Source of the DNA: DATNPH01 sp036703315
GTDB lineage: Bacteria > Cyanobacteriota > Cyanobacteriia > Cyanobacteriales > Coleofasciculaceae
Direction of reading: 5' to 3'
DNA length: 53,247 bases
NCBI GenBank assembly: GCA_036703315.1
Contig: DATNPH010000053.1
Span: 1-53,247 of the forward strand
In this document: positions 1 through 8,773 of the stretch, in pieces
Numbering within the stretch: the first letter of the stretch is position 1
Layout: each line of letters begins with the position of its first letter
The notes under the pieces: model-generated
The model's database searches: none
Told to the model about the DNA's origin: nothing
The model's input: only the letters and a program-made list of their open reading frames with translations
Translations under genes and position numbers: made by a program

Positions 1-94
1 TAGCAATCAATCAGGTTGCGATCGCGTTCATAATGGGAACTTGGAAACTTTGGGCCAAGTCAACCCCCTGATGGTAGTCTCTTTGATCAACGCC

Positions 95-1438
95 ATGCCA
101 AAAACCGTTCGCTTGACTGCTGCACTATCTATAGTTCTGCTCACACTTGTTGCTGGATGTTCTGGTCAATCTGATTCTTCCCAGCCATCAGCCAAGGAAA
201 CCCAGAGTGCCACAAAACCAGGGAATCCAGTAGAGGTTGCGAAAAAGCCAGATGGGCCATTGACTGTCCCCCCAAATAATCCAATTCCCGCCACTCAACA
301 GACAGTTCAGCAATATGTTAACGGGTTAGCGGCTAAAGGATTTGCCAAGAAAAGCCAAGGAGTATGGATTCAAGCAGGTAATACTCTTTTAGCCAATCAC
401 CAAGGTACAGTTCCTCTGCCTGCTGCTTCCCTGACAAAAGTGGCAACGTCTCTGGCCGCCCTCTCTACCTTTAGCCCCGACCACCAGTTTATTACCCTGA
501 TTGGCACAACTGGCACAATTCAAAACGGAGTATTAAAGGGTGACTTAGTGATTCAGGGAGGGGAAGACCCGTTTTTTGTCTGGGAAGAAGCGATCGCGCT
601 GGGCAATCTCTTAAATCAGAAGGGCATCAAGCAAGTGAGGGGCAATTTAGTCATCACTGGCAAATTTTACATGAACTTTGAGTTTGACCCCCTCAAATCC
701 GGGAATCTACTCAAGCAAGCATTGAATGCTCAAGCTTGGTCTGCCGAAGCCCAAACCCAGTATAAGACGTTGCCCCCAGGTACACCTCAACCGCAGGTTG
801 CGATCGCAGGTTCAGTACAGGTGAAGCCCTCAACTCCCAGCAACGTGCAGCCTCTCGTGCGCCATTATTCTTTCCCACTGGCTGAACTGCTCAAAAAGAT
901 GAATCAGTACAGCAACAACGCGATCGCCGAGATGGTAGCCAATGCCACTGGTGGTCCGAAAGTCGTAGCCCTAAAGGCAGCGCAGGTGGCTGGAGTTCCT
1001 CAATCAGAAATTTTCCTAGTCAATGGTTCTGGCTTGAGCGAACTAAACAGTATTTCTCCCCGCGCTGTTTGTGCCATGTTTCTAGCAATAGAGCGCTATC
1101 TTCAACCTTACAACATGACTGTGGGTGATATGTTCGCCATTGTAGGACAAGATAAAGGCATCTTAGAGGAGCGCCAGATTCCCCGATTAGCGGTAGTGAA
1201 ATCGGGAAGTTTGGATGCTGTCAGTGCTTTAGCGGGAGCATTACCCACTCAGCAACAAGGCACTATCTGGTTTGTAATGATGAATGGAGGAAATAACTTG
1301 GAAGGGTTCCGCGCCCAGCAAGAGTTGCTCCTAAAAGGCTTGGTGAACCAGTGGGGAGCCGTTCAATCTCTACCAACTGAGTTAACACCGAATCCAGCAA
1401 GAACTAGCAAAACCTCTCGCAATGAAATAATGAATTAG
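95..1438 (+). CDS. D-alanyl-D-alanine carboxypeptidase-like lipoprotein (peptidase S13 / PBP4 family)
   Basis: Predicted penicillin-binding-type peptidase that trims peptidoglycan stem peptides in the periplasm. I place the start at the ATG at 95 because it puts a signal peptide directly at the N-terminus, ending in a lipobox (LVAGC, Cys22); the frame is open further upstream from a TTG at 41. All three active-site motifs of the serine acyl-transferase fold are visible in order: SLTK (SxxK), YSNN (SxN) and VVKSGS (KTG-like box). A Pro/Gln/Ser-rich linker follows the lipid anchor. The protein is about 447 residues, typical for S13 enzymes that lack the full PBP4 insertion. It converges on the next gene with 23 bp between stops. 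Family assignment is firm; whether it acts as carboxypeptidase or endopeptidase cannot be told. Confidence 0.85.
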   Translation: MPKTVRLTAALSIVLLTLVAGCSGQSDSSQPSAKETQSATKPGNPVEVAKKPDGPLTVPPNNPIPATQQTVQQYVNGLAAKGFAKKSQGVWIQAGNTLLANHQGTVPLPAASLTKVATSLAALSTFSPDHQFITLIGTTGTIQNGVLKGDLVIQGGEDPFFVWEEAIALGNLLNQKGIKQVRGNLVITGKFYMNFEFDPLKSGNLLKQALNAQAWSAEAQTQYKTLPPGTPQPQVAIAGSVQVKPSTPSNVQPLVRHYSFPLAELLKKMNQYSNNAIAEMVANATGGPKVVALKAAQVAGVPQSEIFLVNGSGLSELNSISPRAVCAMFLAIERYLQPYNMTVGDMFAIVGQDKGILEERQIPRLAVVKSGSLDAVSALAGALPTQQQGTIWFVMMNGGNNLEGFRAQQELLLKGLVNQWGAVQSLPTELTPNPARTSKTSRNEIMN

Positions 1439-1461
1439 TGTTTCTTCTGTTAAGAGAGGCG

Positions 1462-2025
1462 CTATAGAATATTAACCGCTGACTTGAGCGCCTCAAACAA
1501 CATCTCATAGTCAATTTTTTCAAAATCTGTAGTATTAATTTCAAAAACTTTACCATCTATATCTAAAATGTCATAGCCGCCCTGGCTTAACGTTGTTTTA
1601 AATTCTTCATAATTCCGTCCATCTACATGACCAGGGTGCCGTTCGTCAGACTCAGAACGATTTTTGAATCTTTGGAAAAGAACTTGAGCATCAGCTTTAC
1701 ATTGAATTTGAATGATTTCCAATTCATATTTGTTTCTCAAGCTAATAAATTTGCTAGTATCAAGCTTCGGCATAAAATTGCTTTCAACAATTATTGAATT
1801 ACCTATGCAAGCTTGAGATTCTACAAAGTAGTACAACAACTTATAGCTGGCAGCCCCCAATTTTTTTGACCACTCCCTATCTTTCCAGCCAAGAGAATCA
1901 AATAATGATTCTTTAATGTCGTCCCTGCTGACAAACGGGAGCAAAAATTCTTTGGCTATTTTTCTACCTAAAGTTGTTTTGCCAGTACATGGTAAACCTG
2001 AGATAACAATAAGTAAAGTTTTCAT
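1462..2025 (-). CDS. Small P-loop (AAA_33-type) kinase-like protein
   Basis: A 187-residue cytoplasmic P-loop protein. The Walker A motif GLPCTGKT is at residues 10-17, preceded by a hydrophobic beta strand (LLIVIS). It is followed by a RDDIK segment typical of small zeta-toxin-like or chloramphenicol-phosphotransferase-like kinases that use the Asp for substrate contact. I chose the ATG at 2025 rather than the upstream in-frame codon at 2067 because the P-loop strand normally begins right at the N-terminus. The gene is visibly more A+T-rich than its neighbours and sits alone between two opposite-strand genes, which may indicate recent acquisition. The substrate is unknown. Confidence 0.7.
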   Translation of the reverse strand: MKTLLIVISGLPCTGKTTLGRKIAKEFLLPFVSRDDIKESLFDSLGWKDREWSKKLGAASYKLLYYFVESQACIGNSIIVESNFMPKLDTSKFISLRNKYELEIIQIQCKADAQVLFQRFKNRSESDERHPGHVDGRNYEEFKTTLSQGGYDILDIDGKVFEINTTDFEKIDYEMLFEALKSAVNIL

Positions 2026-2119
2026 TAGCTCACAACTTGGCGCGTCATGGTAGATTTTCCAACACAAGTGCTGACATTGGAGTAAAGTTGAGTGTTACTC
2101 CATAAATTAAGGAGGAGCG

Positions 2120-3094
2120 ATGAAGGCGTTCGTGACTGGTGCAAACGGATTTACCGGCTCTCACTTGGTAAAAGCGTTAGAACAGCGAGGTGATACTGTT
2201 GTCGCTTGGGTACGCAAATCCAGCAATCTAGCACGTCTGTCTGATTGTCATGTGCAATTTGTTTACGGCGAAATCACAGACCGGGATGCACTTCGTACAG
2301 CCATGACTGGAGTAGACACGGTTTTTCACACGGCGGCTTATGTCGAGTTAGGACTTGTCAATGAAGCCGAAATGGAGCGGGTGAATGTGGAAGGAACCCG
2401 CGCTGTGATGGAAGTCGCTCAAGCGGCTGGCGTGTCGAAAGTCGTGTATTGCAGCACGATTGGTGTATTTGGCGACACACAAGGTCGAGTCATTGATGAA
2501 ACGTTTCAACGAGAACAATCTGACTTTTCTTCTGCCTACGATCGCACAAAATACGAAGCCCAACAAATCGTCGATCAATTGGCTGCCCAAGGTCTACCTG
2601 TTGTTAGCATCTTACCCTCTGGGATTTTTGGTGCTGATGACCCCCATTTTGGCCCGGTGATGCAGCAATTTCTCAAAGGAGGGCTGAAGTTGTGGGCAGG
2701 AGGCGATCGCGTGACGGGTATTGTCCATGTAGATGACTTAGTCGCCGCAATGATTCTCGCGGCAGAAAAAGGTAAACCGGGAGAACATTACATTATTTCT
2801 GCTGGTGATCTCACAACCCGTGAAATGTTTACTCTGCTCAGTCAACAAACAGGCATTCCAGTCCCGCGTGAGGCTCCCAAACCCTTAGTCAGATTAGCAG
2901 GAAACTTACTCGATCCAATCGGACGCCTGCTGAAATGGCAGCCACCGCTTAGCAGAGAGCGCGTTCACTATGTCTATGACCGTTGTGTCCGGGTGGACGC
3001 CACCAAAGCACGTCAGGAACTGGGTTGGCACCATCGCTCAGTGCCGGAAACTTTGCGTGAGATCGTCCAAATTATGGTAGCCGCCAAATCTTGA
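2120..3094 (+). CDS. NAD(P)-dependent epimerase/dehydratase (extended SDR family)
   Basis: A 324-residue extended short-chain dehydrogenase. The Rossmann signature TGANGFTG is at residues 7-14, the catalytic Ser/Thr segment is YCSTIGVFG, and the YDRTK motif supplies the YxxxK pair. A strong Shine-Dalgarno (GGAGG) lies just upstream of the ATG. It resembles dihydroflavonol-reductase-like and hopanoid-associated sugar epimerase proteins (HpnA-like), but the substrate cannot be assigned from sequence. Its last 23 bp overlap the convergent kinase-WD40 gene tail to tail. Confidence 0.82.
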   Translation: MKAFVTGANGFTGSHLVKALEQRGDTVVAWVRKSSNLARLSDCHVQFVYGEITDRDALRTAMTGVDTVFHTAAYVELGLVNEAEMERVNVEGTRAVMEVAQAAGVSKVVYCSTIGVFGDTQGRVIDETFQREQSDFSSAYDRTKYEAQQIVDQLAAQGLPVVSILPSGIFGADDPHFGPVMQQFLKGGLKLWAGGDRVTGIVHVDDLVAAMILAAEKGKPGEHYIISAGDLTTREMFTLLSQQTGIPVPREAPKPLVRLAGNLLDPIGRLLKWQPPLSRERVHYVYDRCVRVDATKARQELGWHHRSVPETLREIVQIMVAAKS

Positions 3095-5246
3095 TAGTCT
3101 TATCATCACTGCCACTAATTAAGGTCTGACCATCTGGACTGATAGCAAGAGCATACACAGCACTGGAATGACCTGTAAGAGTTTTTCTGGGTGTGCCAGT
3201 ATTCATTTGCCAAACCTTGATAGTTCTGTCCCCACTGCCACTGACCAGAGTCTGACCGTCTGGGCTGATGGCAAGGGTATACACGGCACCGGAATGACCC
3301 GCAAGAGTATGAAGCAGCTGTCCAGTACTCAGCTGCCACATCTGGATGCTTTTGTCCTCACTACCACTAATTAGAGTTTGGCTATCAGGGCTGATGGCGA
3401 CGGAAATGACATTGTTCGAATGTCCATTTAGAGTCCGCTTTGCCGCCCCCGTTTTCAGTCCCCAAACTTTAATCGTGTAGTCTTCGCCATACGGCCAAAT
3501 TTCCCCATTTCCACTGACTAAAGTCTGGGCATCCGGACTAATAGTCATAGAATGAACTCCGTAGGAATGCTTTGTGAGGGTACGAAGCAGTTGTCCACTG
3601 CTTAACTGCCAGATCTTGATCGTGTTGTCACTACTGCCACTGACCAGCGTTTGACCATCCGGGCTAATAGCGACGGCATACACGCTCCTAGAATGGCCGG
3701 TAAGGGTACGAAGCAGCTTGCCAGTACTCAGCTGCCAGACCTTGATGGTTGTGTCGCCACTACCACTGACTACAGTCTGACCATCTGGGCTAATGGCGAC
3801 GGTACTAATCCAGCTAGTATGACCGCTGAGAGTACGTCTTAGGATGCCACTACTGAGCTGCCAAATCTTAATTGTCTGATCGTTACTGCCACTAACTATA
3901 GTCTGACCATCCGGGCTGATGGCAATTGATCGCACAATGTCAGAATGTCCTGTGAGGGTATTGATCAGCGCCTGTTTCTCGTGCATGGGAGTTTTGGCGG
4001 AGAGTTGTCCTTGAACTTGCAAAGATCTATATCCCCCTAACCCCAATAGCAGGATGATTCCCACCAGCAGCCAGATGTTTTGACGAGATAAACGCAAATA
4101 CAGCCAATGAGAAAATCTGCTCGTTTGACTGTTGCCTCCTCCACTTCGAAGAGTTCCCCCTACTTGCCCTGAATAATAATTCATCCTGATCTGGCTTTTT
4201 TGTAAGGAGGATTGAGGGAGGTAAAGATTCGTCCTTGTCGTCTGGTATTGAGGGGAGTAAGGCAGGGAGGACAAGGGAGGGTTAGAGGAGAGAGGTGTTT
4301 GCTTGTAATATTGCCTACTCCAGCTAGCGTCTAAGTCCCGCAGTACTTCAGCTGCCGATTGGTAGCGCAGCATAACGTCTTTTTGCAAGAGCTTGTCAAG
4401 AATCTGAACCAATTCCTGGCTCACCGGATGCTTCAAATGCTGCTGCCAGCGAGAAACCCAGTTGTAACCTTGCTCCGTCCAAAGTTCCCAAGGATGAACT
4501 TGAGTCAGCAGCTCAAAGCAAGTTACACCCAAACTGTAGAGGTCACTAGCCCGATACGCTTCGCCCCCTTTTAGTTGCTCAATCGGCGCATATCCTAACG
4601 AACCGATGGTTGTTCCGGGTTTAGCTACAGGGGTTGCCCTTAGGGGTTTGGCTACACCGAAATCAATCAGTACTAACTGAGGATGATCAAATGTCTTCGT
4701 CCTTCCAAGACTAGGATATTTGCTTTGGCGACGAATAACATTTTCCGGCTTGATGTCCCGATGAATAACTTGCTGCTCATGAATAAACTGGAGAACCTGC
4801 AACAAATCTGTCAAAAGTTCCCAAATCTTCGGTTCACTCCACTCTCCTAGCTGTTCCAACTCCTCTGATAAGTCTTGCCCTTCAATATACTCCTGTGCCA
4901 GATATAGGCATCGGTCTTGCTCAAAGTAAGCATACAGTGTGGGAATTTGCGGATGGCTTCCTAGCTGTTGCAAACGCTGTGCCTCTTGCTCAAACAGGTC
5001 GGTTGCCTTCTGAAGTGCTCTGCTGCTTTGAATACTTGGTGCCAGTTGCTTGATGACACAAAGCTCGTTCAGCTTTTGTATATCCTCAGCCAAATAAGTT
5101 CTGGCAAACCCCCCGCCCCCTACGAGTCGGATAATACGGTAGTGACCTGCCAGTAGTGGCACTAGTTTTGTCCCGCAGGTGAGGCAGAATTTTGCCCCAT
5201 CTGGATTTTGGGGCTGTTGGCAAGCAGGATTGAGGCAGCAGACCAT
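3072..5246 (-). CDS. Zinc-ribbon Ser/Thr protein kinase with seven WD40 repeats
   Basis: A 724-residue cyanobacterial eukaryotic-like kinase. I take the ATG at 5246, which places a four-cysteine zinc ribbon (CCLNPAC then CLTCG) at the N-terminus, the usual layout of this cyanobacterial class. The kinase domain follows (glycine loop VGGGGFA, VIHRDIKPENVI catalytic loop, DFG). Next come a low-complexity Ser/Gln/Tyr linker and a single membrane helix (WLLVGIILLLGLGG), which would leave the C-terminal propeller on the far side of the membrane. Seven WD40 repeats close the protein, each with GH, SPDGQT and a IK(I/V)WQL ending; repeat 4 carries an insertion (GEIWPYGED). It probably phosphorylates partners in response to ligands bound by the propeller; targets are unknown. 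Confidence 0.9.
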   Translation of the reverse strand: MVCCLNPACQQPQNPDGAKFCLTCGTKLVPLLAGHYRIIRLVGGGGFARTYLAEDIQKLNELCVIKQLAPSIQSSRALQKATDLFEQEAQRLQQLGSHPQIPTLYAYFEQDRCLYLAQEYIEGQDLSEELEQLGEWSEPKIWELLTDLLQVLQFIHEQQVIHRDIKPENVIRRQSKYPSLGRTKTFDHPQLVLIDFGVAKPLRATPVAKPGTTIGSLGYAPIEQLKGGEAYRASDLYSLGVTCFELLTQVHPWELWTEQGYNWVSRWQQHLKHPVSQELVQILDKLLQKDVMLRYQSAAEVLRDLDASWSRQYYKQTPLSSNPPLSSLPYSPQYQTTRTNLYLPQSSLQKSQIRMNYYSGQVGGTLRSGGGNSQTSRFSHWLYLRLSRQNIWLLVGIILLLGLGGYRSLQVQGQLSAKTPMHEKQALINTLTGHSDIVRSIAISPDGQTIVSGSNDQTIKIWQLSSGILRRTLSGHTSWISTVAISPDGQTVVSGSGDTTIKVWQLSTGKLLRTLTGHSRSVYAVAISPDGQTLVSGSSDNTIKIWQLSSGQLLRTLTKHSYGVHSMTISPDAQTLVSGNGEIWPYGEDYTIKVWGLKTGAAKRTLNGHSNNVISVAISPDSQTLISGSEDKSIQMWQLSTGQLLHTLAGHSGAVYTLAISPDGQTLVSGSGDRTIKVWQMNTGTPRKTLTGHSSAVYALAISPDGQTLISGSDDKTIKIWRLP

Positions 5247-5598
5247 AATCAAGCACCTATCAAGGCTGGAATTATGATAAGGCTTGCCCAGAAGTTTAAC
5301 TTTGGTAAAGTCAAAATCTCTATGCCCATCGCTCGTAGAGATGGTAGTGCAACAAGTTCTCAAAAGGTGGCTGAAGTTGTGGACAAGTGGCGATCGCTCA
5401 CTCAGAATTGTTAGTGGTTCTGAAGCCTCTGCTTCATTGTTCTAACGAGGCAATCAACCCTTTCAATAATTCATCCAGCTACCTTCATTCCAGCGCCTGT
5501 CAGTCCTGTCAGCTTACCAACACACTGCCCTTGAACTCGACATCTCTGGTATGGGTATTAGCCTAGTGGTGCGTTATCTCAGTAATTTCTATACCTCT

Positions 5599-5688
5599 AG
5601 GACTTACGCATAACCTCTATTTGTAGGGTGGGTTATGCCCACCATCACGCTATAAGTAGTGCCTGAATGCTCGATTTGCCTAAGTCCT
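5599..5688. repeat. Intergenic repeat bounded by a 12-bp imperfect inverted repeat
   Basis: The segment begins AGGACTTACGCA and ends TGCCTAAGTCCT (11 of 12 complementary). The interior includes a second small inverted repeat (GTGGGTTATGCCCAC). Short elements with AGGACTTACGCA ends are, from general familiarity, very common between cyanobacterial genes. It lies in the 624-bp gap between the kinase-WD40 start and the DUF1815 gene; apart from this and the stem-loop at 5779-5838 I see nothing coding there. Confidence 0.6.
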
Positions 5689-5778
5689 GACCTCATACGT
5701 CACCTCAAAGATTGACGTATCTTTAAATTTTCAAATCCTGAAACTTGGTATTCCGTTATTGCTATGCCAGACACTTTT

Positions 5779-5838
5779 TGACGGTTGCCCGTTAATGTAG
5801 CAGAAACAAAGAGGGTCTACTTTGAATGGCAACCGTCA
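5779..5838. repeat. Long stem-loop downstream of the DUF1815 gene
   Basis: TGACGGTTGCC at 5779-5789 is the exact reverse complement of GGCAACCGTCA at 5828-5838, giving an 11-bp perfect stem with a 38-nt loop. It lies 33 bp beyond the stop of the leftward DUF1815 gene. No T-run follows on that strand, so it is better viewed as a 3'-end structure or small inverted-repeat element than a classical terminator. Confidence 0.5.
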
Positions 5839-5870
5839 GATAGAAGTGATGACACTAGGGTGAACTACAT

Positions 5871-6215
5871 TTAGACCGAACTGATCACTGTAGGACGAGA
5901 TTCAGGAGGCCGAATCTGGTACTTAACAAGATTGGCGAGATCTTGAAGTTGGCTGATTGCCTCAGCACCTTCCAACTTCATCAGTTCTCGGTCGTCCCGC
6001 ATTTCAGTCCAAGTGATCCCGTAATCCGACACCAAAAAGCGAATCAGATGGTTATCTCCTAGGCTAACCATAAAAGACGCACTGTTCATCTGATTCCCGC
6101 AGGTATAGCATGAAGCCAGATACCCCCGGTTCTCCAGGACAGTTGCCAAGGCTTGGAGATCCATCACCAAATCTTGAACAAATTGACGGTGTTGCTCTGC
6201 AAGTCGTATGAACAC
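5871..6215 (-). CDS. DUF1815 family protein
   Basis: A 114-residue cyanobacteria-specific protein of unknown function. The start is a GTG, supported by a GGAGG Shine-Dalgarno 6-7 nt upstream and by the family's usual N-terminus (MFIRLAEQHRQF). A CYTCG pair of cysteines and the acidic TEMRDDRELMKLEG block are the recognisable conserved parts. No signal peptide or membrane segment is present, so it is probably cytoplasmic. It is transcribed alone. The family call rests on recognition of the sequence; function is unknown. Confidence 0.82.
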   Translation of the reverse strand: MFIRLAEQHRQFVQDLVMDLQALATVLENRGYLASCYTCGNQMNSASFMVSLGDNHLIRFLVSDYGITWTEMRDDRELMKLEGAEAISQLQDLANLVKYQIRPPESRPTVISSV

Positions 6216-6614
6216 GTTTGTCCTCCAAACACCACTCCTAAATTTTAAAGCTTTTATAATTTTTTAAGAATTTAACCATTAAATTTTTTGGGTTTAGCTT
6301 TGGAAAGAAGTCCGTTAAGAACGTTAAAAGCCCTAAGTCAGCAATTGTTGATTAACTTAGAACCAGCTTAATGGACTCAGTACCCTAGTACGGTATCAGC
6401 AATAACATACGGTGCTTTGCCAAATATTAGAGTTCAACAAGCTTAGTTCGGTTCTACCCATAGAAGGATATACTTGTCAAACCCTACTGACTCAGCTCTC
6501 AAAATCCTTAAGTGTAAACTGATCAAGATAAATAATTCCTATCTATAATCGGTAACTCCGGCTTTCGATTTATCAAAACCAGAGCTTCACACGAAGGGGT
6601 TTTGAGTAGGGACG
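6216..6614. other. 399-bp intergenic stretch upstream of DUF1815
   Basis: A+T-rich spacer between the DUF2839 stop and the DUF1815 start. It should contain the DUF1815 promoter on the minus strand. I see no convincing coding frame, RNA gene or repeat in it. Confidence 0.4.
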
Positions 6615-6827
6615 CTAGTTGACTTGCCACCAACCAAATGCTGGTCCGATTATCCGAATGGTTAGCCACCAGACAACCAGTAAAACGATACCAGCCCAAG
6701 CTCCCTTAGTCGTCCATTTGACAAATTGTTCACCCTGAGTTTTAGTAAACGGGAGCCAGGGAAACATGTTCGCTTCCTTACCGTACTTTTCTCCCAATGC
6801 GTCTTTACGGCGTTTGGCTTCACCCAT
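6615..6827 (-). CDS. DUF2839 family small membrane protein
   Basis: A 70-residue protein beginning MGEAKRRKDALGEKYGK, the recognisable start of the cyanobacterial DUF2839 family. A soluble basic N-terminal half is followed by one membrane helix (WAGIVLLVVWWLTIRIIGPAF) and a short tail. The ATG start is unambiguous. It stands alone with about 245 bp on its upstream side. Function is unknown. Confidence 0.82.
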   Translation of the reverse strand: MGEAKRRKDALGEKYGKEANMFPWLPFTKTQGEQFVKWTTKGAWAGIVLLVVWWLTIRIIGPAFGWWQVN

Positions 6828-7073
6828 GATTATTTGCCTTAACTTAACGAGATGATCATAGCGCTCTTGATGAAAGGTAGTACAAGATCGTTTACGAAAT
6901 GAAAAGTGAGGGCAAAGTAGTAGCTGATCAAAGAGTTAAGAATTTTTAATCAAACATCCAGACCTTCCGTGCCTCCAGAACCGCTCACAATGCCCGCCTT
7001 AACCATTGCGGGTATTCGCCTAAAGGCTCAATATGCCCCACTCGGTTTGAAGGCGGGAATTTCCGCGTTCTTG

Positions 7074-8621
7074 TTAAAGCCAGCGATCTCGTCCTGTTGG
7101 AGCGTCTAGCTTAAACCAAGTGGCATCTAGATAATTAATCCTGGCGAAAGGACTAAGGGCAGATAAGACTTGACGACCGTAGCTACGGTGGTTGACGCGG
7201 TTGTCAAGGAGAGCAACCACGCCTTGAGACTCTCGCACTGGCGCTATAGCTCGTTGCAATTCCCTCAAGGCAGCAGGCAGAAGATACAAGCGAAACCAGT
7301 CTAAGCGCCGCTGCTTGTAGTAAGCCACTTGCCCAGCAACCAGAGGATTTTCCAGTGAAGGAATCGGTAAGGTAGCAATCATCAGCAGTTGAGGACGAGG
7401 GAGAACACCTTGATGACGCCGCCAGAATTCCCAACCTGTGACGAGGATACCTGTGTCATCCAGTTCGGTCTTTTCCACCTGAACCCGCGAACCAAATTCA
7501 GCCGCTAAAATCGCGCCTAGCTGGGCTTTGAGCGGTACATCTCCCACTAGAAGAACAGCTGTTTTTTTAACGTTGTTACTCAGCGTCAGTAGAGTGCGAA
7601 CTTGTTGAATCAGGGCGTCTTGAAATCGTGGTGTATTGGGCATCGGTAGCCCGTCCGGCAGATACAGTTGAATCAGTTCGCTGTTTCGGTCTGGGGAGAA
7701 CTTTAAGCAAGTCAAGTCTCCTAACCCCAACTGCTGACGGTATACAGTTGCCGCCGTCTCCAAATCTAGCGCCTCACCAATTAGCACCACTGGCTGTTGA
7801 GACCAGACTTGGCTTAAAGCTGTCGCTACCTCTACAGGGCCGCAGTACAACGAAAACTGTCCTTGCGATCGCGCAATTGTTGCCCACATCAGCTGACCTG
7901 ACCGTTGCCAGCAATGCCAAAAATGTTTCCACGGTGTCGGAAGGTAGTTGTATCGATCTTCATCAGTAACCGGTTGAAGCACTTCAAACAGGTGTCGTAA
8001 GGCATCTTGCTCACTACAATCAATTAGACAGCATTCATAAGGGTTAGGAGGATGCTGAAATACAGCTTTCGTGAGCCGGACGCGAACATCCCGAATCAAG
8101 TCCGCCAGTTGTGGGCGTCCTAACATCAGTTCGTCCCAGTCTTCTGGCTGGATAGAGGCTTGGAGCTGATCCCGCGCCCAGCCTTCCAGATCATCGGCAC
8201 CAACAATCAGGGTAGGGATGCCAGAGGGAAACCCATTGTGACCTTCTAATCGGTCTGCCAGCCAAGACGCTGGTGAGGTAATCAGTAACCCTTGGAATCG
8301 GTCATCAGGAAAAGTATCACCCGTCTGAATCGGCTTATCGGTGCCAATCCATTGTTGTAGACGGGGGATTTCGACCCGTAGCAACCACTGCTGTATGGCT
8401 AAAGGAGCCACTAAGATCACCGGCCCTGCCCAGATTAATGCTGGTGCTAGATAACTCAAACAATACGACGAGTGAGAGCTTCCTGTCTGAATCAAGGCAG
8501 GACGCCCCAGCCGCAAAGCTCGTGCTACCAGCCGCGCCATCGTCAAATGATGAGGCCAGCTAGGTTGACCCTGCTCTCGCAAAAAGGCACGTAGAGAGGA
8601 ATGGACTTCTACTTCAATCAC
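7074..8621 (-). CDS. DinG/Rad3-like helicase homologue with degenerate ATPase motifs
   Basis: A 515-residue protein whose overall layout matches the DinG/Rad3 (XPD-type) superfamily 2 helicases: an N-terminal RecA-like half with the P-loop position followed by a LAPLAIQQW strand-helix, and a C-terminal half ending in the DinG-like region around RELQRAIAPV and LLDNRVNHRSYGRQVL. The catalytic motifs are not intact. The Walker A position reads QTGSSHSSY (residues 45-53) with no Lys. The DEAH position reads VGADDLEGW. Motif VI lacks its usual GR-IR arginine pattern. The GTG start at 8621 gives an N-terminus (IEVEVHSSLRAFLREQG) that I would expect for cyanobacterial members. It may bind DNA or protein without unwinding; an active enzyme is unlikely. 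Confidence 0.65.
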   Translation of the reverse strand: MIEVEVHSSLRAFLREQGQPSWPHHLTMARLVARALRLGRPALIQTGSSHSSYCLSYLAPALIWAGPVILVAPLAIQQWLLRVEIPRLQQWIGTDKPIQTGDTFPDDRFQGLLITSPASWLADRLEGHNGFPSGIPTLIVGADDLEGWARDQLQASIQPEDWDELMLGRPQLADLIRDVRVRLTKAVFQHPPNPYECCLIDCSEQDALRHLFEVLQPVTDEDRYNYLPTPWKHFWHCWQRSGQLMWATIARSQGQFSLYCGPVEVATALSQVWSQQPVVLIGEALDLETAATVYRQQLGLGDLTCLKFSPDRNSELIQLYLPDGLPMPNTPRFQDALIQQVRTLLTLSNNVKKTAVLLVGDVPLKAQLGAILAAEFGSRVQVEKTELDDTGILVTGWEFWRRHQGVLPRPQLLMIATLPIPSLENPLVAGQVAYYKQRRLDWFRLYLLPAALRELQRAIAPVRESQGVVALLDNRVNHRSYGRQVLSALSPFARINYLDATWFKLDAPTGRDRWL

Positions 8622-8773
8622 TAGAAACCTAGCGTCTGAACGCCCCCAGAAACTAACACCAGCGTACTTTGCTCTTGCTCACCTCTTGGTTCTTTACTGA
8701 ACAAGAGTGACGGCAATGCACTATTTCTAATTATGCCAGGGGGAAATCTGATGGTCTTGGGAGCTAAGCTTGA

